From contig PALT01000024.1 of NCBI GenBank assembly GCA_002706605.1, positions 62,001 to 126,000 of the forward strand: DNA of 64,000 nt. The letters are read 5' to 3'. The stretch comes from Rhodovulum sp. GTDB taxonomy: Bacteria; Pseudomonadota; Alphaproteobacteria; Rhodobacterales; Rhodobacteraceae. A program made the translations under genes and the position numbers. Shown here piece after piece: positions 53,794-63,099 of this stretch (position 1 is the stretch's first letter; each line of letters opens with the position of its first letter). Under the pieces are notes generated by a model, which did not search any database, was not told the origin of the DNA, and saw nothing but the letters and a program-made list of their open reading frames with translations.

Positions 53794-53823
53794 AAAACGC
53801 CCGCGCATCGCGCGGGCGTTTTT
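53794..53823 (+). terminator. Terminator of pdhABC
   Basis: AAAACGCCCGCGC / GCGCGGGCGTTTT, a perfect 13-bp stem with a 3-nt ATC loop and a T run, 20 nt after the pdhC stop. Confidence 0.93.
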
Positions 53824-53843
53824 CATTTTAACAAATGAAACGA

Positions 53844-53864
53844 CCGTCCGGATCATCCGGACGG
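53844..53864 (-). terminator. Hairpin downstream of cysE
   Basis: CCGTCCGGAT-C-ATCCGGACGG, perfect 10-bp arms around a single base, 29 nt beyond the cysE stop. On the minus strand it is followed by TCGTTTCATTT, a weak T tract, so likely the cysE terminator. Confidence 0.6.
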
Positions 53865-53892
53865 CCGCGCTGAACTTGGTTCAGGAAATCTC

Positions 53893-54711
53893 TTACGACT
53901 TACGCTGCTCTTCGTGCAGCAACTGATCCATGCTGACCGACGGCTGATCGCATCCCGCCTCACCCACGATTTTCGCAGGAACACCCGCAACTGTGGTGCA
54001 GGGCGGCACATCTTTCAACACCACGGAACCGGCGGCGATCCGGCTGCAATGACCAACGGTGATGTTGCCCAGAACCTTGGCCCCCGCCCCGATCAGAACA
54101 CCGTTGCCGATCTTGGGGTGGCGGTCGCCCTCTTCCTTGCCGGTCCCGCCAAGCGTCACCGAATGCAGGATCGACACGTTGTCACCGACCCGTGCGGTCG
54201 CGCCAAACACGATCGAATGCGCGTGATCAAGGAAAATGCCCTTACCCACCGCACAGGCGGGATGGATATCGACGCCAAACTCTTCGGACACGCGCATCTG
54301 AAAGAAATACGCCAGATCATGCCGCCCCTGTTTCCACAGCCAATGCCCGATCCGATAGGCCTGAATCGCTTGGAAGCCCTTGAAATACAACAAGGGTTGC
54401 AAATACTGGATACAGGCGGGGTCACGTTCGAACACAGCCACCAAATCGGCACGCGCAGCATCGGCAAGGCTGGGATCGGCCGCATGCGCCTGATCACAAA
54501 TCTCGCGCAGCATCTGATCCGACATCTCTGTCGAAGCCAGTTTTAGCGCCACCCGATAGGACAGCGCCGCCGACAAAGACCGATGGTGCAGAACGCTGGA
54601 ATGGATCAACCCACCCAGCAGGGGTTCCTTGGCCACGACCTCATCGGCCTCGACCCGCAGCCGTTGCCAAACCGGATCAACCTTGGTCAGTTTTGCACTC
54701 TGTTCCCGCAT
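53893..54711 (-). CDS. cysE: Serine O-acetyltransferase
   Basis: First enzyme of cysteine synthesis, 272 residues, acetylating serine for CysK. An N-terminal helical domain (~20-150, RVEADEVVAKEPLLGGLIHS) is followed by a left-handed beta-helix with hexapeptide repeats: GVDIHPACAVGKGIFLDHAH, VGDNVSILHSVTLGGTGK and IGNGVLIGAGAKVLGNITVG with SRIAAGSVVLKDVPPCTTVAGVPAKIV. Lies between the pdh operon and the GTA cluster, a placement seen in other Rhodobacterales. Confidence 0.94.
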   Translation of the reverse strand: MREQSAKLTKVDPVWQRLRVEADEVVAKEPLLGGLIHSSVLHHRSLSAALSYRVALKLASTEMSDQMLREICDQAHAADPSLADAARADLVAVFERDPACIQYLQPLLYFKGFQAIQAYRIGHWLWKQGRHDLAYFFQMRVSEEFGVDIHPACAVGKGIFLDHAHSIVFGATARVGDNVSILHSVTLGGTGKEEGDRHPKIGNGVLIGAGAKVLGNITVGHCSRIAAGSVVLKDVPPCTTVAGVPAKIVGEAGCDQPSVSMDQLLHEEQRKS

Positions 54712-54835
54712 GGCGGCCCCTTTCGCTTTGGGTGTCTCTATACAACGTGTGCATAGGGACGCCTAGCGAAAGATGTTACACAGAATTGTGACTTCAAGGC
54801 GCAATCGTTCGCAAAATTGCGCGGCGGCCCAGAAT

Positions 54836-55132
54836 TTATTCCCGAACCTCCGCGCCTCGAACCGCGCAAATCGCGCTCAATATGACCATGACACAACGCA
54901 AATATTCCGGATCATCCCAGAACGGTTCCGCCCGCCTGGGATAGGTTCCCGCCACGTCCATCAGGCTCCCACAGCCCCAACGCGGATGTGCCCGTCCCAA
55001 CCGTTTGCGATACTTGTCGGCGGCCTGTGCATGGGTCAGCATCCGCTCGGCCAGCGCCGCGCGCATGCTGTCGGGTACCTTCATCAACGCACAGGCCGCC
55101 GCCGCCACGTCCCCCGGACCAATGGGGCGCAT
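54836..55132 (-). CDS. Small protein of unknown function at the end of the GTA cluster
   Basis: Protein of 98 residues starting 2 nt after the g15 stop, so read with the GTA genes. It is mostly helical by composition (AAAACALMKVPDSMRAALAERML, DKYRKRLGRAHPRWG), with four cysteines (CALM, GCGS, RCVM, ICAV) and an Arg-rich middle. No domain recognised. Similar short reading frames are common at this position in Rhodobacterales GTA clusters, from memory and not checked. Whether it is part of the particle or a cell function is open. Confidence 0.55.
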   Translation of the reverse strand: MRPIGPGDVAAAACALMKVPDSMRAALAERMLTHAQAADKYRKRLGRAHPRWGCGSLMDVAGTYPRRAEPFWDDPEYLRCVMVILSAICAVRGAEVRE

Positions 55133-55134
55133 GG

Positions 55135-58100
55135 TCAGATCGCGATCTCAACGGCGCTATAGGGTCCCGGCCCGAACCGGTCCGAAATCTGTGCGACCTC
55201 GAACTGCGCACCTTGGCCGAACGTATCGCTGGCCTGATCCGCGGCGCCATAGGTCCAGGTTGGCGATGTCGCCATGTCCTGTCGCACAATCGCGCCGTTC
55301 TCATCGCGGATCCGGATGGAGTAAAGCTCACTCGCCTCGCCCAGAGGCACCTCGAACCCTTCCCATGTGTCTCCGTCGATCCGCGTTCGTCGGGTCCAGC
55401 TGAACACCCGCGCGCCGTCCCCCTGAACCGTTTCGCGCAGATGCACCGGCGCATAGGGGCGCAGCCCGTTGCCCGCGAACGCCTCTACCTTTTCGACGTA
55501 AGACGCGTCATCCACGGCCCGCCCCGCCGGACCAATCCGGTAATAGCGCGCAAGGTTACGCTCGGACGTGTCCAACGCGATCTGTTGCGCCGCCGCGTTC
55601 AGCAAGACGATATAGCTGCCGCTTGGCCAGACATCGGGCATGATCCCGTCCGACCCCGCCTGTCCCCGCAACCGCAGGCGCAGCTCATAGGTATCTGGCG
55701 CGACCAACTGGGCCTCTTGGAACTGGAACACCTCCCAGTTGCCCGAACTGCCATCGCCGATCACCGCCGCATTGGCCCCGTTCAGGATCGCATCCCGCGT
55801 CCCACTGGCCAGCGATCCACCATAGACCCGCACCCGCAAGGCCGGCCCGCGATCCCACAGGCCCGGCGCAGCGCGGCCAAGGTCGGTTTCCGTCACACCA
55901 ACCACCGCGCCCTCAACCAAGGTCGTGTTCAGGACATAGCCGTTGTCCTGCGGCGCACTGAACACCGCGACCGTACCGGGCCACGGGGTGGCCGTCACCG
56001 CGATATGGGGCGCATGGGGCACCTCATCGCCGGTCAACAGGGGCAGGTCCATAAACAACGGAAACACCGGCACCGGTGCCACAAACGGCGTCAGGGTCAC
56101 GGTTTCCTCGGCCGCGTCTGAGGGTTCATAGACGCTGGGGTGGATTTTGACCGCCTCGATTTCCCGCGACAGGCCCTGTTCCACACGGTCCACCCGATAG
56201 GACGACGCGCCCAGTTGCACCACATCCCCCGCGCCCACATCCAGATGCGACATCGGCAGGGCAAAGCGCGCCGTATCGCGTGACAGGCGCGCCTCGGCCA
56301 ACCAGCGCTCGGTGATCTTGCGCCCCTCGGCCTGTGTCAGGATCAGGGGCAATTGCGTCACCGCCACCGCGCGGCTTTCCTCGTCTGGGAAAATCGCCTC
56401 TGTTGAACGCAGTTCATAATCCGCATCCGCCTCGGTAAAGGTCAGACGCACACGCCCCGCCACCTCGGCCTCGGGCGCGCGCAGCAGTTCCAGCGCGCTG
56501 TCGTCATTGTCCCGTCGCACCATCTGATCAGACGACAGAACCAAGACCGCCCCGTCCCCACGATTGCGGAACACCAACTGTCCGTCACGCTCCACCGCGT
56601 CAAACCCATAGGCCAGCATCAGCGGCTGCAACGCCGCCCGCCCTGACGACAGGTCATCCACGTGATATCCGCGCACGATGCCATAAAGGCTACTGGTATC
56701 GACATCCTCAACGCCCGCACGGCGGCAAATCTCGGCCACCACCGCGCCCAGCGCCTGACCGGTCACACGCCCGTTCAACCAATGCCCGCGCGCGTAATTG
56801 TCCGCGTCCCCCCACAATTCGGTATTGCCAGGGAAATACGGATAGGGCCGCGTGTCCCATGCCCAGACGTTCGAGCGCGACATATCGATCATCGCCCCGC
56901 CATAGACCTCGGACAGGGGGTTGTTTGCCGCATCCCCCCAGTAATCCGTCATCGCGCGCAGATATTGCGCCTGTATCAGGTCATCACGCCGCCCGTTGGA
57001 ATAGGCTGGCAGGCTGCTCTCGGACGATTTCGGGTCCAGAAACTTGTTCGGCTGGTTCGTGCCCTTGTCGATCGCGGCACAGCCGTATTCGGTGAACACA
57101 ACCGGTTTGGACTGCGGCACCCACCCCGTCGGCACGGCCTCACGAACACCGTTCAGACGGTTGTAATGCTCGTTCCTCCACCAGTTGCGGATATCCTTGT
57201 ACCGGAACACCCAATCCTCACCATGGGCGCCATCGGTGATCGGGCGGCGCAACTGGGCCTCGGATTCCAACGCGCTGGCGTAATACCAATCATAGCCCTC
57301 ACCGCCCTCGATGTTCGATTGCAGGTAACTCAGGTTATAGATGTCCTCAAACGCCGCATCAGCATGATCGTTGCCCGCCCGCCAATCGGACAGCGGCATA
57401 TAGTTATCAATCCCGATGAAATCGATGTTCTGATCCGCCCACAAAGGGTCCAGATGGAACAGGACATCGCCCGACCCGTCCTGCGGGTGATAGCCGAAAT
57501 ATTCGCTCCAATCCGCGGCATAGGTGATGTCGACATCCGGCCCCAAAATGGCGCGCACATCGGCGGCCAGCTGGATCATCGCCTCAACCGCCGGAAAGGC
57601 GCCGGTGTCATCGCGGATCGTGGTGATCCCGCGCATTTCCGACCCGATGCAGAACGCGTCGACCCCGCCCGCCGCCCTGCACAGATGGGCATAGTGCAGA
57701 ACGAACCGCCGATAGCCCCAGTCATCCGACGGACCGTCATACCACAGATAGCCATACTGCCCACGGATGTCGGACAGCAACGCCTCGGCCTCGGCCTGGT
57801 TCGTGGGGGGCGTGAAATCATAGGCGGCATAGAAATCAGCGCCATCCGCCGCGCCAAAAAACGCCTCAACCTCGGCGCGCGCATCGGCGGTCTGATCCGT
57901 GCTGCCCGCCACACCGGGGGCCAGTGACGTTGTAATCCGTCCCCGCCACGGCAGGGCCGGTTGCCCGACCTCACCGCTATAGGGGTTGATCAGGGTGTTC
58001 TCCGCCGTCTGCGCCATCAGGATGAACGGATAGAACGTGATCTGTTTCCCCGCAGCCTTGAGCGCGACAATCGATTCAATCACCGACTGATCGGATGGCG

Positions 58101-59112
58101 TCCCCCCATAAAGGAGCAGCCCATCGTCATCGACCGGCACGCGCTCGGCGGCATAACGGTCCTCGGTCGACACCATCCACGGGATCGGGCCCGCATAGGT
58201 CTCTTTCTGTTCGACGCGCGGTTTGATCTCACACTCAGCCGCACGCAAATCGGTCCCGAACCAGCTGCTGATCAACAGGGTATGATCCGCCTTGGGCAGT
58301 TCCTCGCCCAGAACCTCTAGCGCGGTTTCGAAATCGGTTTTGCCCGAGGGCGTGTTCATATTCGCGGAATTGTTTTCGCCCGGCCCGCTGCCGTAATAGG
58401 TCGACGTGACGCCAAGCGCGAATTCCCCCGTTCCGGGGATCAATGCGACGCCCTCGATCACCTCGGACAGCGGTTTTTGCGCCGGATCGCCGGACGTCAC
58501 GGGGCGCACCACCTCAAAGGACAATTGCGGCACGCGGTTGCCGAATTGCGCCAGTTCCAGATCCTCAAGCACCACATAGGCGATCCCGCGATAGGCAGGC
58601 GCGTTTTCCGCGCCCTCAATCGCCTCGATCAACGGGTCGGGTTCCTGCTCCTCGGTGCCGGTGTAAACGCGCAGGTTCACCTGATCGCGCGACACCTCAA
58701 CCCCGTCGGCCCAGACCCGCCCCACGCGCAGGATTTCGCCCCCGCACAGCGCAATCGCCAGAGAGACCGAATAGCTATAGGTCGTGACCTCGGGGCCGGA
58801 TGTCTTGCCCCCACCCGAGGTCTTGGTGCTCTCGTAAAAGCGCGAGGCCCAAATCACCTGACCGGCGATCCGCGTGCGCCCGTAGACACGGTTGACCGGC
58901 GCGCCCTCGCTTGCGCCCATCAGGCGGAACCGCTCGACCTTGCCCGTCTCGACCGGCTCGGCCCCTACACCCAGAATTTGCTGGTCGATCACCTGACCGA
59001 TGGTCGCGCCCACCGCGCGCCCGATCACCACGCTCGACAGGCCCAGAACCGATCCCCCAAGGGCCGAGCCGATCCCCGCACCCACAGCCGACAGAACAAT
59101 CGTCGCCATCAT
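55135..59112 (-). CDS. GTA g15: megatron / host-specificity tail-tip protein
   Basis: Baseplate tip protein of 1325 residues. It opens with a glycine-rich hydrophobic N-terminus (SAVGAGIGSALGGSVLGLSSVVIGRAVGA), then a phage tail domain with the VNRVYGRTRIAGQVIWASRF strand, a central TIM-barrel-like glycoside-hydrolase segment (~residues 380-760; IDFIGIDNYMPLSDW, VVFTEYGCAAIDKGTNQPNKF), a further tail domain (GDVVQLGASSYRVDRVEQG) and beta-rich C-terminal domains. It contacts the recipient surface and allows DNA passage in Rhodobacter GTA particles. Start ATG 59112 overlaps the g14 stop by 4 nt. Confidence 0.93.
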   Translation of the reverse strand: MMATIVLSAVGAGIGSALGGSVLGLSSVVIGRAVGATIGQVIDQQILGVGAEPVETGKVERFRLMGASEGAPVNRVYGRTRIAGQVIWASRFYESTKTSGGGKTSGPEVTTYSYSVSLAIALCGGEILRVGRVWADGVEVSRDQVNLRVYTGTEEQEPDPLIEAIEGAENAPAYRGIAYVVLEDLELAQFGNRVPQLSFEVVRPVTSGDPAQKPLSEVIEGVALIPGTGEFALGVTSTYYGSGPGENNSANMNTPSGKTDFETALEVLGEELPKADHTLLISSWFGTDLRAAECEIKPRVEQKETYAGPIPWMVSTEDRYAAERVPVDDDGLLLYGGTPSDQSVIESIVALKAAGKQITFYPFILMAQTAENTLINPYSGEVGQPALPWRGRITTSLAPGVAGSTDQTADARAEVEAFFGAADGADFYAAYDFTPPTNQAEAEALLSDIRGQYGYLWYDGPSDDWGYRRFVLHYAHLCRAAGGVDAFCIGSEMRGITTIRDDTGAFPAVEAMIQLAADVRAILGPDVDITYAADWSEYFGYHPQDGSGDVLFHLDPLWADQNIDFIGIDNYMPLSDWRAGNDHADAAFEDIYNLSYLQSNIEGGEGYDWYYASALESEAQLRRPITDGAHGEDWVFRYKDIRNWWRNEHYNRLNGVREAVPTGWVPQSKPVVFTEYGCAAIDKGTNQPNKFLDPKSSESSLPAYSNGRRDDLIQAQYLRAMTDYWGDAANNPLSEVYGGAMIDMSRSNVWAWDTRPYPYFPGNTELWGDADNYARGHWLNGRVTGQALGAVVAEICRRAGVEDVDTSSLYGIVRGYHVDDLSSGRAALQPLMLAYGFDAVERDGQLVFRNRGDGAVLVLSSDQMVRRDNDDSALELLRAPEAEVAGRVRLTFTEADADYELRSTEAIFPDEESRAVAVTQLPLILTQAEGRKITERWLAEARLSRDTARFALPMSHLDVGAGDVVQLGASSYRVDRVEQGLSREIEAVKIHPSVYEPSDAAEETVTLTPFVAPVPVFPLFMDLPLLTGDEVPHAPHIAVTATPWPGTVAVFSAPQDNGYVLNTTLVEGAVVGVTETDLGRAAPGLWDRGPALRVRVYGGSLASGTRDAILNGANAAVIGDGSSGNWEVFQFQEAQLVAPDTYELRLRLRGQAGSDGIMPDVWPSGSYIVLLNAAAQQIALDTSERNLARYYRIGPAGRAVDDASYVEKVEAFAGNGLRPYAPVHLRETVQGDGARVFSWTRRTRIDGDTWEGFEVPLGEASELYSIRIRDENGAIVRQDMATSPTWTYGAADQASDTFGQGAQFEVAQISDRFGPGPYSAVEIAI

Positions 59113-59540
59113 TCACTCCTGTCTGGAAACGCAAAGCTGGCCACGGCCCGACGGGCCCATGACATGCCATAGCGGCTTTCAATCACCCCATGCCCCCAAT
59201 AGGCATGGATCAGTCCATTGCGGCTGCGGATGCCCAAATGCTTGGCCACCGCACCCGATTTGATCCGGAACAGGATCACATCCCCCACCCCCGCCGCATC
59301 GGCGGGACGGGTCGGCATCAAGGCCGCCAGACCGCGCCACAGGGGCTCCTGCGTGCCGCTTTCGGTCCAATCGGCGGTATAGGCGGGAATGGCGCAGGGT
59401 TCCGCGTCATAAAGGTCGCGCCAAATCCCCCGAAACAGGCCCAGACAATCCGACCCCGCGCCGCGCACGGACGCCTGATGCGCATAGGGCGTCCCGATCC
59501 ACGACCGCGCAATCGCCTCAGCGCGATCTGCGACACTCAC
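59109..59540 (-). CDS. GTA g14: NlpC/P60 cell-wall peptidase
   Basis: Cysteine peptidase of 143 residues that degrades recipient peptidoglycan during DNA entry. The catalytic triad is visible: Cys32 in GSDCLGL, His101 in AVAKHLGI and His112 in LIHAYWG. It starts at GTG 59540, which overlaps the g13 stop by 4 nt (GTGA); a longer open frame upstream overlaps g13 deeply and is not used. Its end overlaps g15. Confidence 0.93.
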   Translation of the reverse strand: MSVADRAEAIARSWIGTPYAHQASVRGAGSDCLGLFRGIWRDLYDAEPCAIPAYTADWTESGTQEPLWRGLAALMPTRPADAAGVGDVILFRIKSGAVAKHLGIRSRNGLIHAYWGHGVIESRYGMSWARRAVASFAFPDRSE

Positions 59541-60424
59541 GAATTCATGCTCCCGCCGGTGTTGGCCCCGCCCTGAACCGGATAGCTGATCAGCCAATCC
59601 TCACCCGGAATATGCGGAAAACCGCGATAGTTCAGAAAGTTCCCGAACTTGGCGCGACAGGTCTCGGCGCGCCGATCGCACCCCGCCTCGATCAACAGCT
59701 GATCCCCTGTCGCGATCTCTCCGCGCAGGGGTTCCCACAGTTCGATCATCCGCTGACCATCCTCGAACCGGTCGTTTTTCACGATCCCGATCAGGCCCGC
59801 GCTGATCCCGCTATGGACCTTGATGCGGCCATGTTCGAACCAGCGCGGTTCAAAATCCGTGACACCATCGAACCAGAACCGGCGGCCGTCCTCATGGCGG
59901 CCCACCACTTGTTCGGTCGTGTATCCCGCGCGGCTGAGGTCAAACCGGCACCGCGCGTCCCCCAGAATGGCGGCACAGGGACGTTGGTAGACCTGCCCCT
60001 GCGGTTGGTTCAGAAACTCGGTCAGACCGCGCAATTCGGCCTCAAACAGCCCGTCGCGCCGCGTGATCAGACCGAGCGAGCCCTGAAACTGCAACACCCG
60101 CAGATCGGGGTTCGACCAATCCACCAACCAGATGCGTAGGGCCGCGCCATCGTACCGCCCGGCCTCGATATCGGCCTCACTGATGCCCGCATCACTGAGG
60201 GCGCCAATCGCCTCGCTGTTGTCCACGGCCAAGCCGCTTGTCTGGCTCAACGCCCGCGCAGTCATCCCCGATTGCGCGCGATACGTGACGCCCTCAAACG
60301 CCAGATCGCGGTCATGATCGGTAAAACCCAACACAGTCCCGTCCCGACGATCCACCCGCCACGCACGGCACAGGGTGGTGACGCCGGTTAATAAACGGTC
60401 GTTCAATTCCTGTGGCACGCTCAT
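59537..60424 (-). CDS. GTA g13: baseplate hub protein
   Basis: DUF2163/BR0599-family protein of 295 residues. Early motifs: LCRAWRVDRRDGTVLGFTDHDRDL and VDNSEAIGALSDAGISEADI. Four cysteines are arranged in two pairs, Cys150/Cys159 (RPCAAILGDARCRF) and Cys249/Cys256 (GCDRRAETCRAKFGN), matching the iron-sulfur ligands reported for the hub of the Rhodobacter GTA particle. Joined to g12 and g14 by 4-nt overlaps. Confidence 0.93.
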   Translation of the reverse strand: MSVPQELNDRLLTGVTTLCRAWRVDRRDGTVLGFTDHDRDLAFEGVTYRAQSGMTARALSQTSGLAVDNSEAIGALSDAGISEADIEAGRYDGAALRIWLVDWSNPDLRVLQFQGSLGLITRRDGLFEAELRGLTEFLNQPQGQVYQRPCAAILGDARCRFDLSRAGYTTEQVVGRHEDGRRFWFDGVTDFEPRWFEHGRIKVHSGISAGLIGIVKNDRFEDGQRMIELWEPLRGEIATGDQLLIEAGCDRRAETCRAKFGNFLNYRGFPHIPGEDWLISYPVQGGANTGGSMNS

Positions 60425-61053
60425 ACCCGCACCTCGACAACCGGCACGCGCGGCACGTCACCTGCGCGGAAACTGGCGACCGAGGTCAGGATCGTATCGG
60501 TGTCAAACCGCACCGGCACGTCGAATTCGAACCCCGCCGTGATCACCGTATCCACGTCCGGCGCGTCGAAAATCGTCACCACGCCCGTGTCATAGTCGAC
60601 CGAGAAATGCACCGTTTCGACCAGCGGATCGCCCGAAATGCCAACCCGCACCGTCGCCTTGACCGGTTTGGTGATCGGGCGGGCATAACTGAACTCGCCC
60701 GATTGATAGGTCTTGAGCAACGGGAACGCGGTCGTCTCGCCATCACCATGCGCGATGATCTGATCCTCAAACCCCACATCGGACAGCGGCAGGCAGGATT
60801 TGTAATCCGACCAGTCCTTCCAACGGAACCCGAACAGCTGCCCCCGACGCGCCTCAAAAAACGCGATCAAGGTTTCCACATCGTCCAGCGACCGCATCCC
60901 CACGCCCGCATCATAGCGGCGGCGCGCGTGTTCCCACGGCGTGTTGCGCTCCTCATAGCCATTGGCCAGCGTCACGATCTCTGTGCGCCGCTCTGGCCCG
61001 CCGACGGACCCGAAACTCAGGTTCGCGGGAAATCGAATGTCGTGAAAATTCAT
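60421..61053 (-). CDS. GTA g12: distal tail protein (DUF2460)
   Basis: Protein of 210 residues with the family features FHDIRFPANLSFGSVGGPERRTEIV at the N-terminus, RRYDAGVGMRSLDDVETLIAFFEARRGQL, FRWKDWSDYKSCLP and a beta-rich C-terminus (FDAPDVDTVITAGFEFDVPVRFD). In Rhodobacter GTA it forms the ring between tail tube and hub. Lies 12 nt after g11. Confidence 0.93.
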   Translation of the reverse strand: MNFHDIRFPANLSFGSVGGPERRTEIVTLANGYEERNTPWEHARRRYDAGVGMRSLDDVETLIAFFEARRGQLFGFRWKDWSDYKSCLPLSDVGFEDQIIAHGDGETTAFPLLKTYQSGEFSYARPITKPVKATVRVGISGDPLVETVHFSVDYDTGVVTIFDAPDVDTVITAGFEFDVPVRFDTDTILTSVASFRAGDVPRVPVVEVRV

Positions 61054-61065
61054 GGACTTGCTCCC

Positions 61066-61731
61066 CTAGCTGTTGCGGCGACCACGGGCCAGCGCACGGC
61101 CCATTTCGGCGGCGATCTGGCTCTGGCTTTTGCGGAACCCGCCCACATCGGGCGTTGAAATATTCATGGTGACATGGACCGGCGCCCCGCCCCCGTCCGA
61201 ACGCACGCCCAAACGTCCATCCGCCCCGCGTGACAGGGGCATGATCGCCTCTGGCCCCGCCTCACCCATCAGGCCCGTCGCGCCGCGCATCGGGAAATAG
61301 GTCGGCGAACTGACCACCCCGCCGGTTGCAAACGGCACCACGCGGCCCGAGGTAAAACTGCCCCCATTGGCAAAGGGCACCAAACTGCCGACCACGGCCT
61401 CGATCCCCGTCGCGACCAAGCCGCCGACGTGGTTTTGCACCGGTGTGATCGCCGCGTTATAGGCCGCGACCGAAATGGCCGAACTGACCTCGCGCAGCGC
61501 ATCGGACAGTTTCGCACCGTCAAACACCAGCCCCTCGAACGCGCCGCGCAAACCGCGCCCCACGGCCCGCGACAGGGTGCCGACCTCGCGACTGGTCAGG
61601 GTCACGCTCTCGCGCATCTTGGCCAGCTCACCCTGAAACGTCGCCGCCACGCCCTGGGCCCCGCCCAGCGTGTCCTCCAGCGCCGCGATTTGATCGTCAA
61701 AGGCCTCCAGCCCGTCGAAATCCGCCATCAC
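61066..61731 (-). CDS. GTA g11: tape measure protein
   Basis: Short tape measure of 221 residues, consistent with the short GTA tail. N-terminal coiled coil (~4-60), then a glycine-rich segment (VPFANGGSFTSGRVVPFATGGVVSSPTYFPMRG) with the typical GLMGEAGPEAIMPL motif. Start is either GTG 61731, overlapping g10.1 by 4 nt, or the adjacent ATG 61728. Confidence 0.92.
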   Translation of the reverse strand: MMADFDGLEAFDDQIAALEDTLGGAQGVAATFQGELAKMRESVTLTSREVGTLSRAVGRGLRGAFEGLVFDGAKLSDALREVSSAISVAAYNAAITPVQNHVGGLVATGIEAVVGSLVPFANGGSFTSGRVVPFATGGVVSSPTYFPMRGATGLMGEAGPEAIMPLSRGADGRLGVRSDGGGAPVHVTMNISTPDVGGFRKSQSQIAAEMGRALARGRRNS

Positions 61732-61922
61732 TCTTGCCTTTCGTGAACATCAGGAAAGGCGCGCGACAGCTCGTCCAGCCGCGCGCGTCCCATCGGTGCG
61801 GGGCCGCTGCCGTGGCCCAGCATCATCAGCAATTCAGCAGGGCTCAGCGCCCAGAACTCGGCCGGTTTCAGGTGCAACCCGATCAGCCCCGCCCGCATCA
61901 GCGCGGGCCAGTCAAACCGCAT
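61728..61922 (-). CDS. GTA g10.1: small tail assembly protein
   Basis: Protein of 64 residues (FDWPALMRAGLIGLHLKPAEFW, ALSPAELLMMLG), matching the small DUF2376-type protein between g10 and g11 of Rhodobacter GTA. ATG 61922 lies inside the last codons of g10 (11-nt overlap), the arrangement often used by tail-assembly chaperones. The longer open frame to 62072 is not supported. Confidence 0.85.
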   Translation of the reverse strand: MRFDWPALMRAGLIGLHLKPAEFWALSPAELLMMLGHGSGPAPMGRARLDELSRAFPDVHERQE

Positions 61923-62253
61923 AGGCACCCCCTGCGGGTGAGGCGGGCACGCTGAACGCGACGGCCAACAGACGCGCGGCCACGCGGGCAGCCTCCATCG
62001 GGCCACCCTCGATTGTTGCGTGGGCCAGATCGCGGCCCGTGCCGGACCAGCCGCCCCCGCGCAGCCCCGCAAGGACCAGCGCCATCAGATCCCGCGCGCT
62101 GTACCCGCCGCCCTCAAACCGGTCGATCAGGGCGACAAGCGTGTCCTCGCCCAGCGCCTCTTCGAGTTCGGCCAGCGCCCCAAGGGTCAGCTTGAGCACC
62201 CGTTCCTGCCCATCAACGATCAGGGCCACCTCGCCCGCATAGGGGTTCGCCAT
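61912..62253 (-). CDS. GTA g10: tail assembly chaperone (TAC family)
   Basis: Protein of 113 residues: VALIVDGQERVLKLTLGALAELEEALGED, SARDLMALVLAGLRGGG, a pattern of phage tail assembly chaperones that bind the tape measure before tube polymerisation. Its ATG lies next to the g9 stop codon (sharing one base). Confidence 0.9.
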   Translation of the reverse strand: MANPYAGEVALIVDGQERVLKLTLGALAELEEALGEDTLVALIDRFEGGGYSARDLMALVLAGLRGGGWSGTGRDLAHATIEGGPMEAARVAARLLAVAFSVPASPAGGAYAV

Positions 62254-62666
62254 CAGAGCGCCGTGAACGCAATCGCGCCCGCCGAGGCCAGCGAGATTTC
62301 GTAGGTCGCCTCACCATTGTGCGAGCCGGAATATTCCAGCGACGTCACCTGAAACGCGCCCGTGACGATGCCGAAATCGGGCACGATCACCTGAAAATCG
62401 GGGGTTTCGCCGTCGAAAAAGATCTGGCGCGCGCGTTCGTCGGTGTTGGCGTCCTTGAACACGCCAGAGCCCGAAATCGCCGCCGATTTCACGCCGGCAC
62501 CGGCCAGCAGTTCGCGCCAGCCGCCCTGGCTCTCCAGAGAGGTCACATCGACCTGCTCGGCGTTAAAGCTGATGCGCGTGGCCCGCAGGCCCGCGATGGT
62601 TTCAAACTGCCCGTCCCCCGTCAGGTCGAGCTTGATCAATAGGTCTTTGCCGTTTTGGGCCACCAT
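62253..62666 (-). CDS. GTA g9: major tail (tube) protein
   Basis: TP901-1-type tail tube protein of 137 residues: KDLLIKLDLTGDGQFETIAGLRATRISFN, VTSLESQGGWRELLAGAGVKSAAISGSGVF and C-terminal VTSLEYSGSHNGEATYEISLASAG. Stacked hexamers form the tail tube. 22 nt separate it from g8. Confidence 0.93.
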   Translation of the reverse strand: MVAQNGKDLLIKLDLTGDGQFETIAGLRATRISFNAEQVDVTSLESQGGWRELLAGAGVKSAAISGSGVFKDANTDERARQIFFDGETPDFQVIVPDFGIVTGAFQVTSLEYSGSHNGEATYEISLASAGAIAFTAL

Positions 62667-62688
62667 GGCGTGTACTCCGGTTTAGAAA

Positions 62689-63099
62689 TTAGGAATGTTC
62701 GATGCGTGCGTTGAAACGCAGGTCGATCTGACGCCCCGCACCCCCGTCCAGACGACGGGCGCGGGCGCGTTCAAAATTCAGGCTGATCAGGTGCCCGTCG
62801 CTCAGGGTCACGGTCGCAGGGGTCAGGGCGTCACAGATCGCGCCCGCCAGAACCTTCATATCCGCAAAACCGGACACCGTTCCGACTACCGAGACCGTGA
62901 ATTTATGCAAAGCACCCGTGCCCGTCATATCGTCGCGCGCCAAGGCCTCTTCCTCGCCCAGAATGACATAGAGCGGCGGCACAGGCCCTGCGGGGACGGC
63001 GTCGTAAACCGCGCCCGCCACGTCTGCCTGTACCGCTGCCGAAGCCTGGAGCGCGCCGTAGACCGCCACCTGCAGGGCGTTCGCGTGCTGATAGCTCAT
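62689..63099 (-). CDS. GTA g8: tail terminator (DUF3168)
   Basis: Protein of 136 residues (ALQVAVYGALQASAAVQADVAGAVYDAVP, PLYVILGEEEALARDDM, VSVVGTVSGFADMKVLAGAI), of the DUF3168 family that caps the tail tube at the head side. The ATG overlaps the g7 stop by 4 nt. Confidence 0.93.
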   Translation of the reverse strand: MSYQHANALQVAVYGALQASAAVQADVAGAVYDAVPAGPVPPLYVILGEEEALARDDMTGTGALHKFTVSVVGTVSGFADMKVLAGAICDALTPATVTLSDGHLISLNFERARARRLDGGAGRQIDLRFNARIEHS

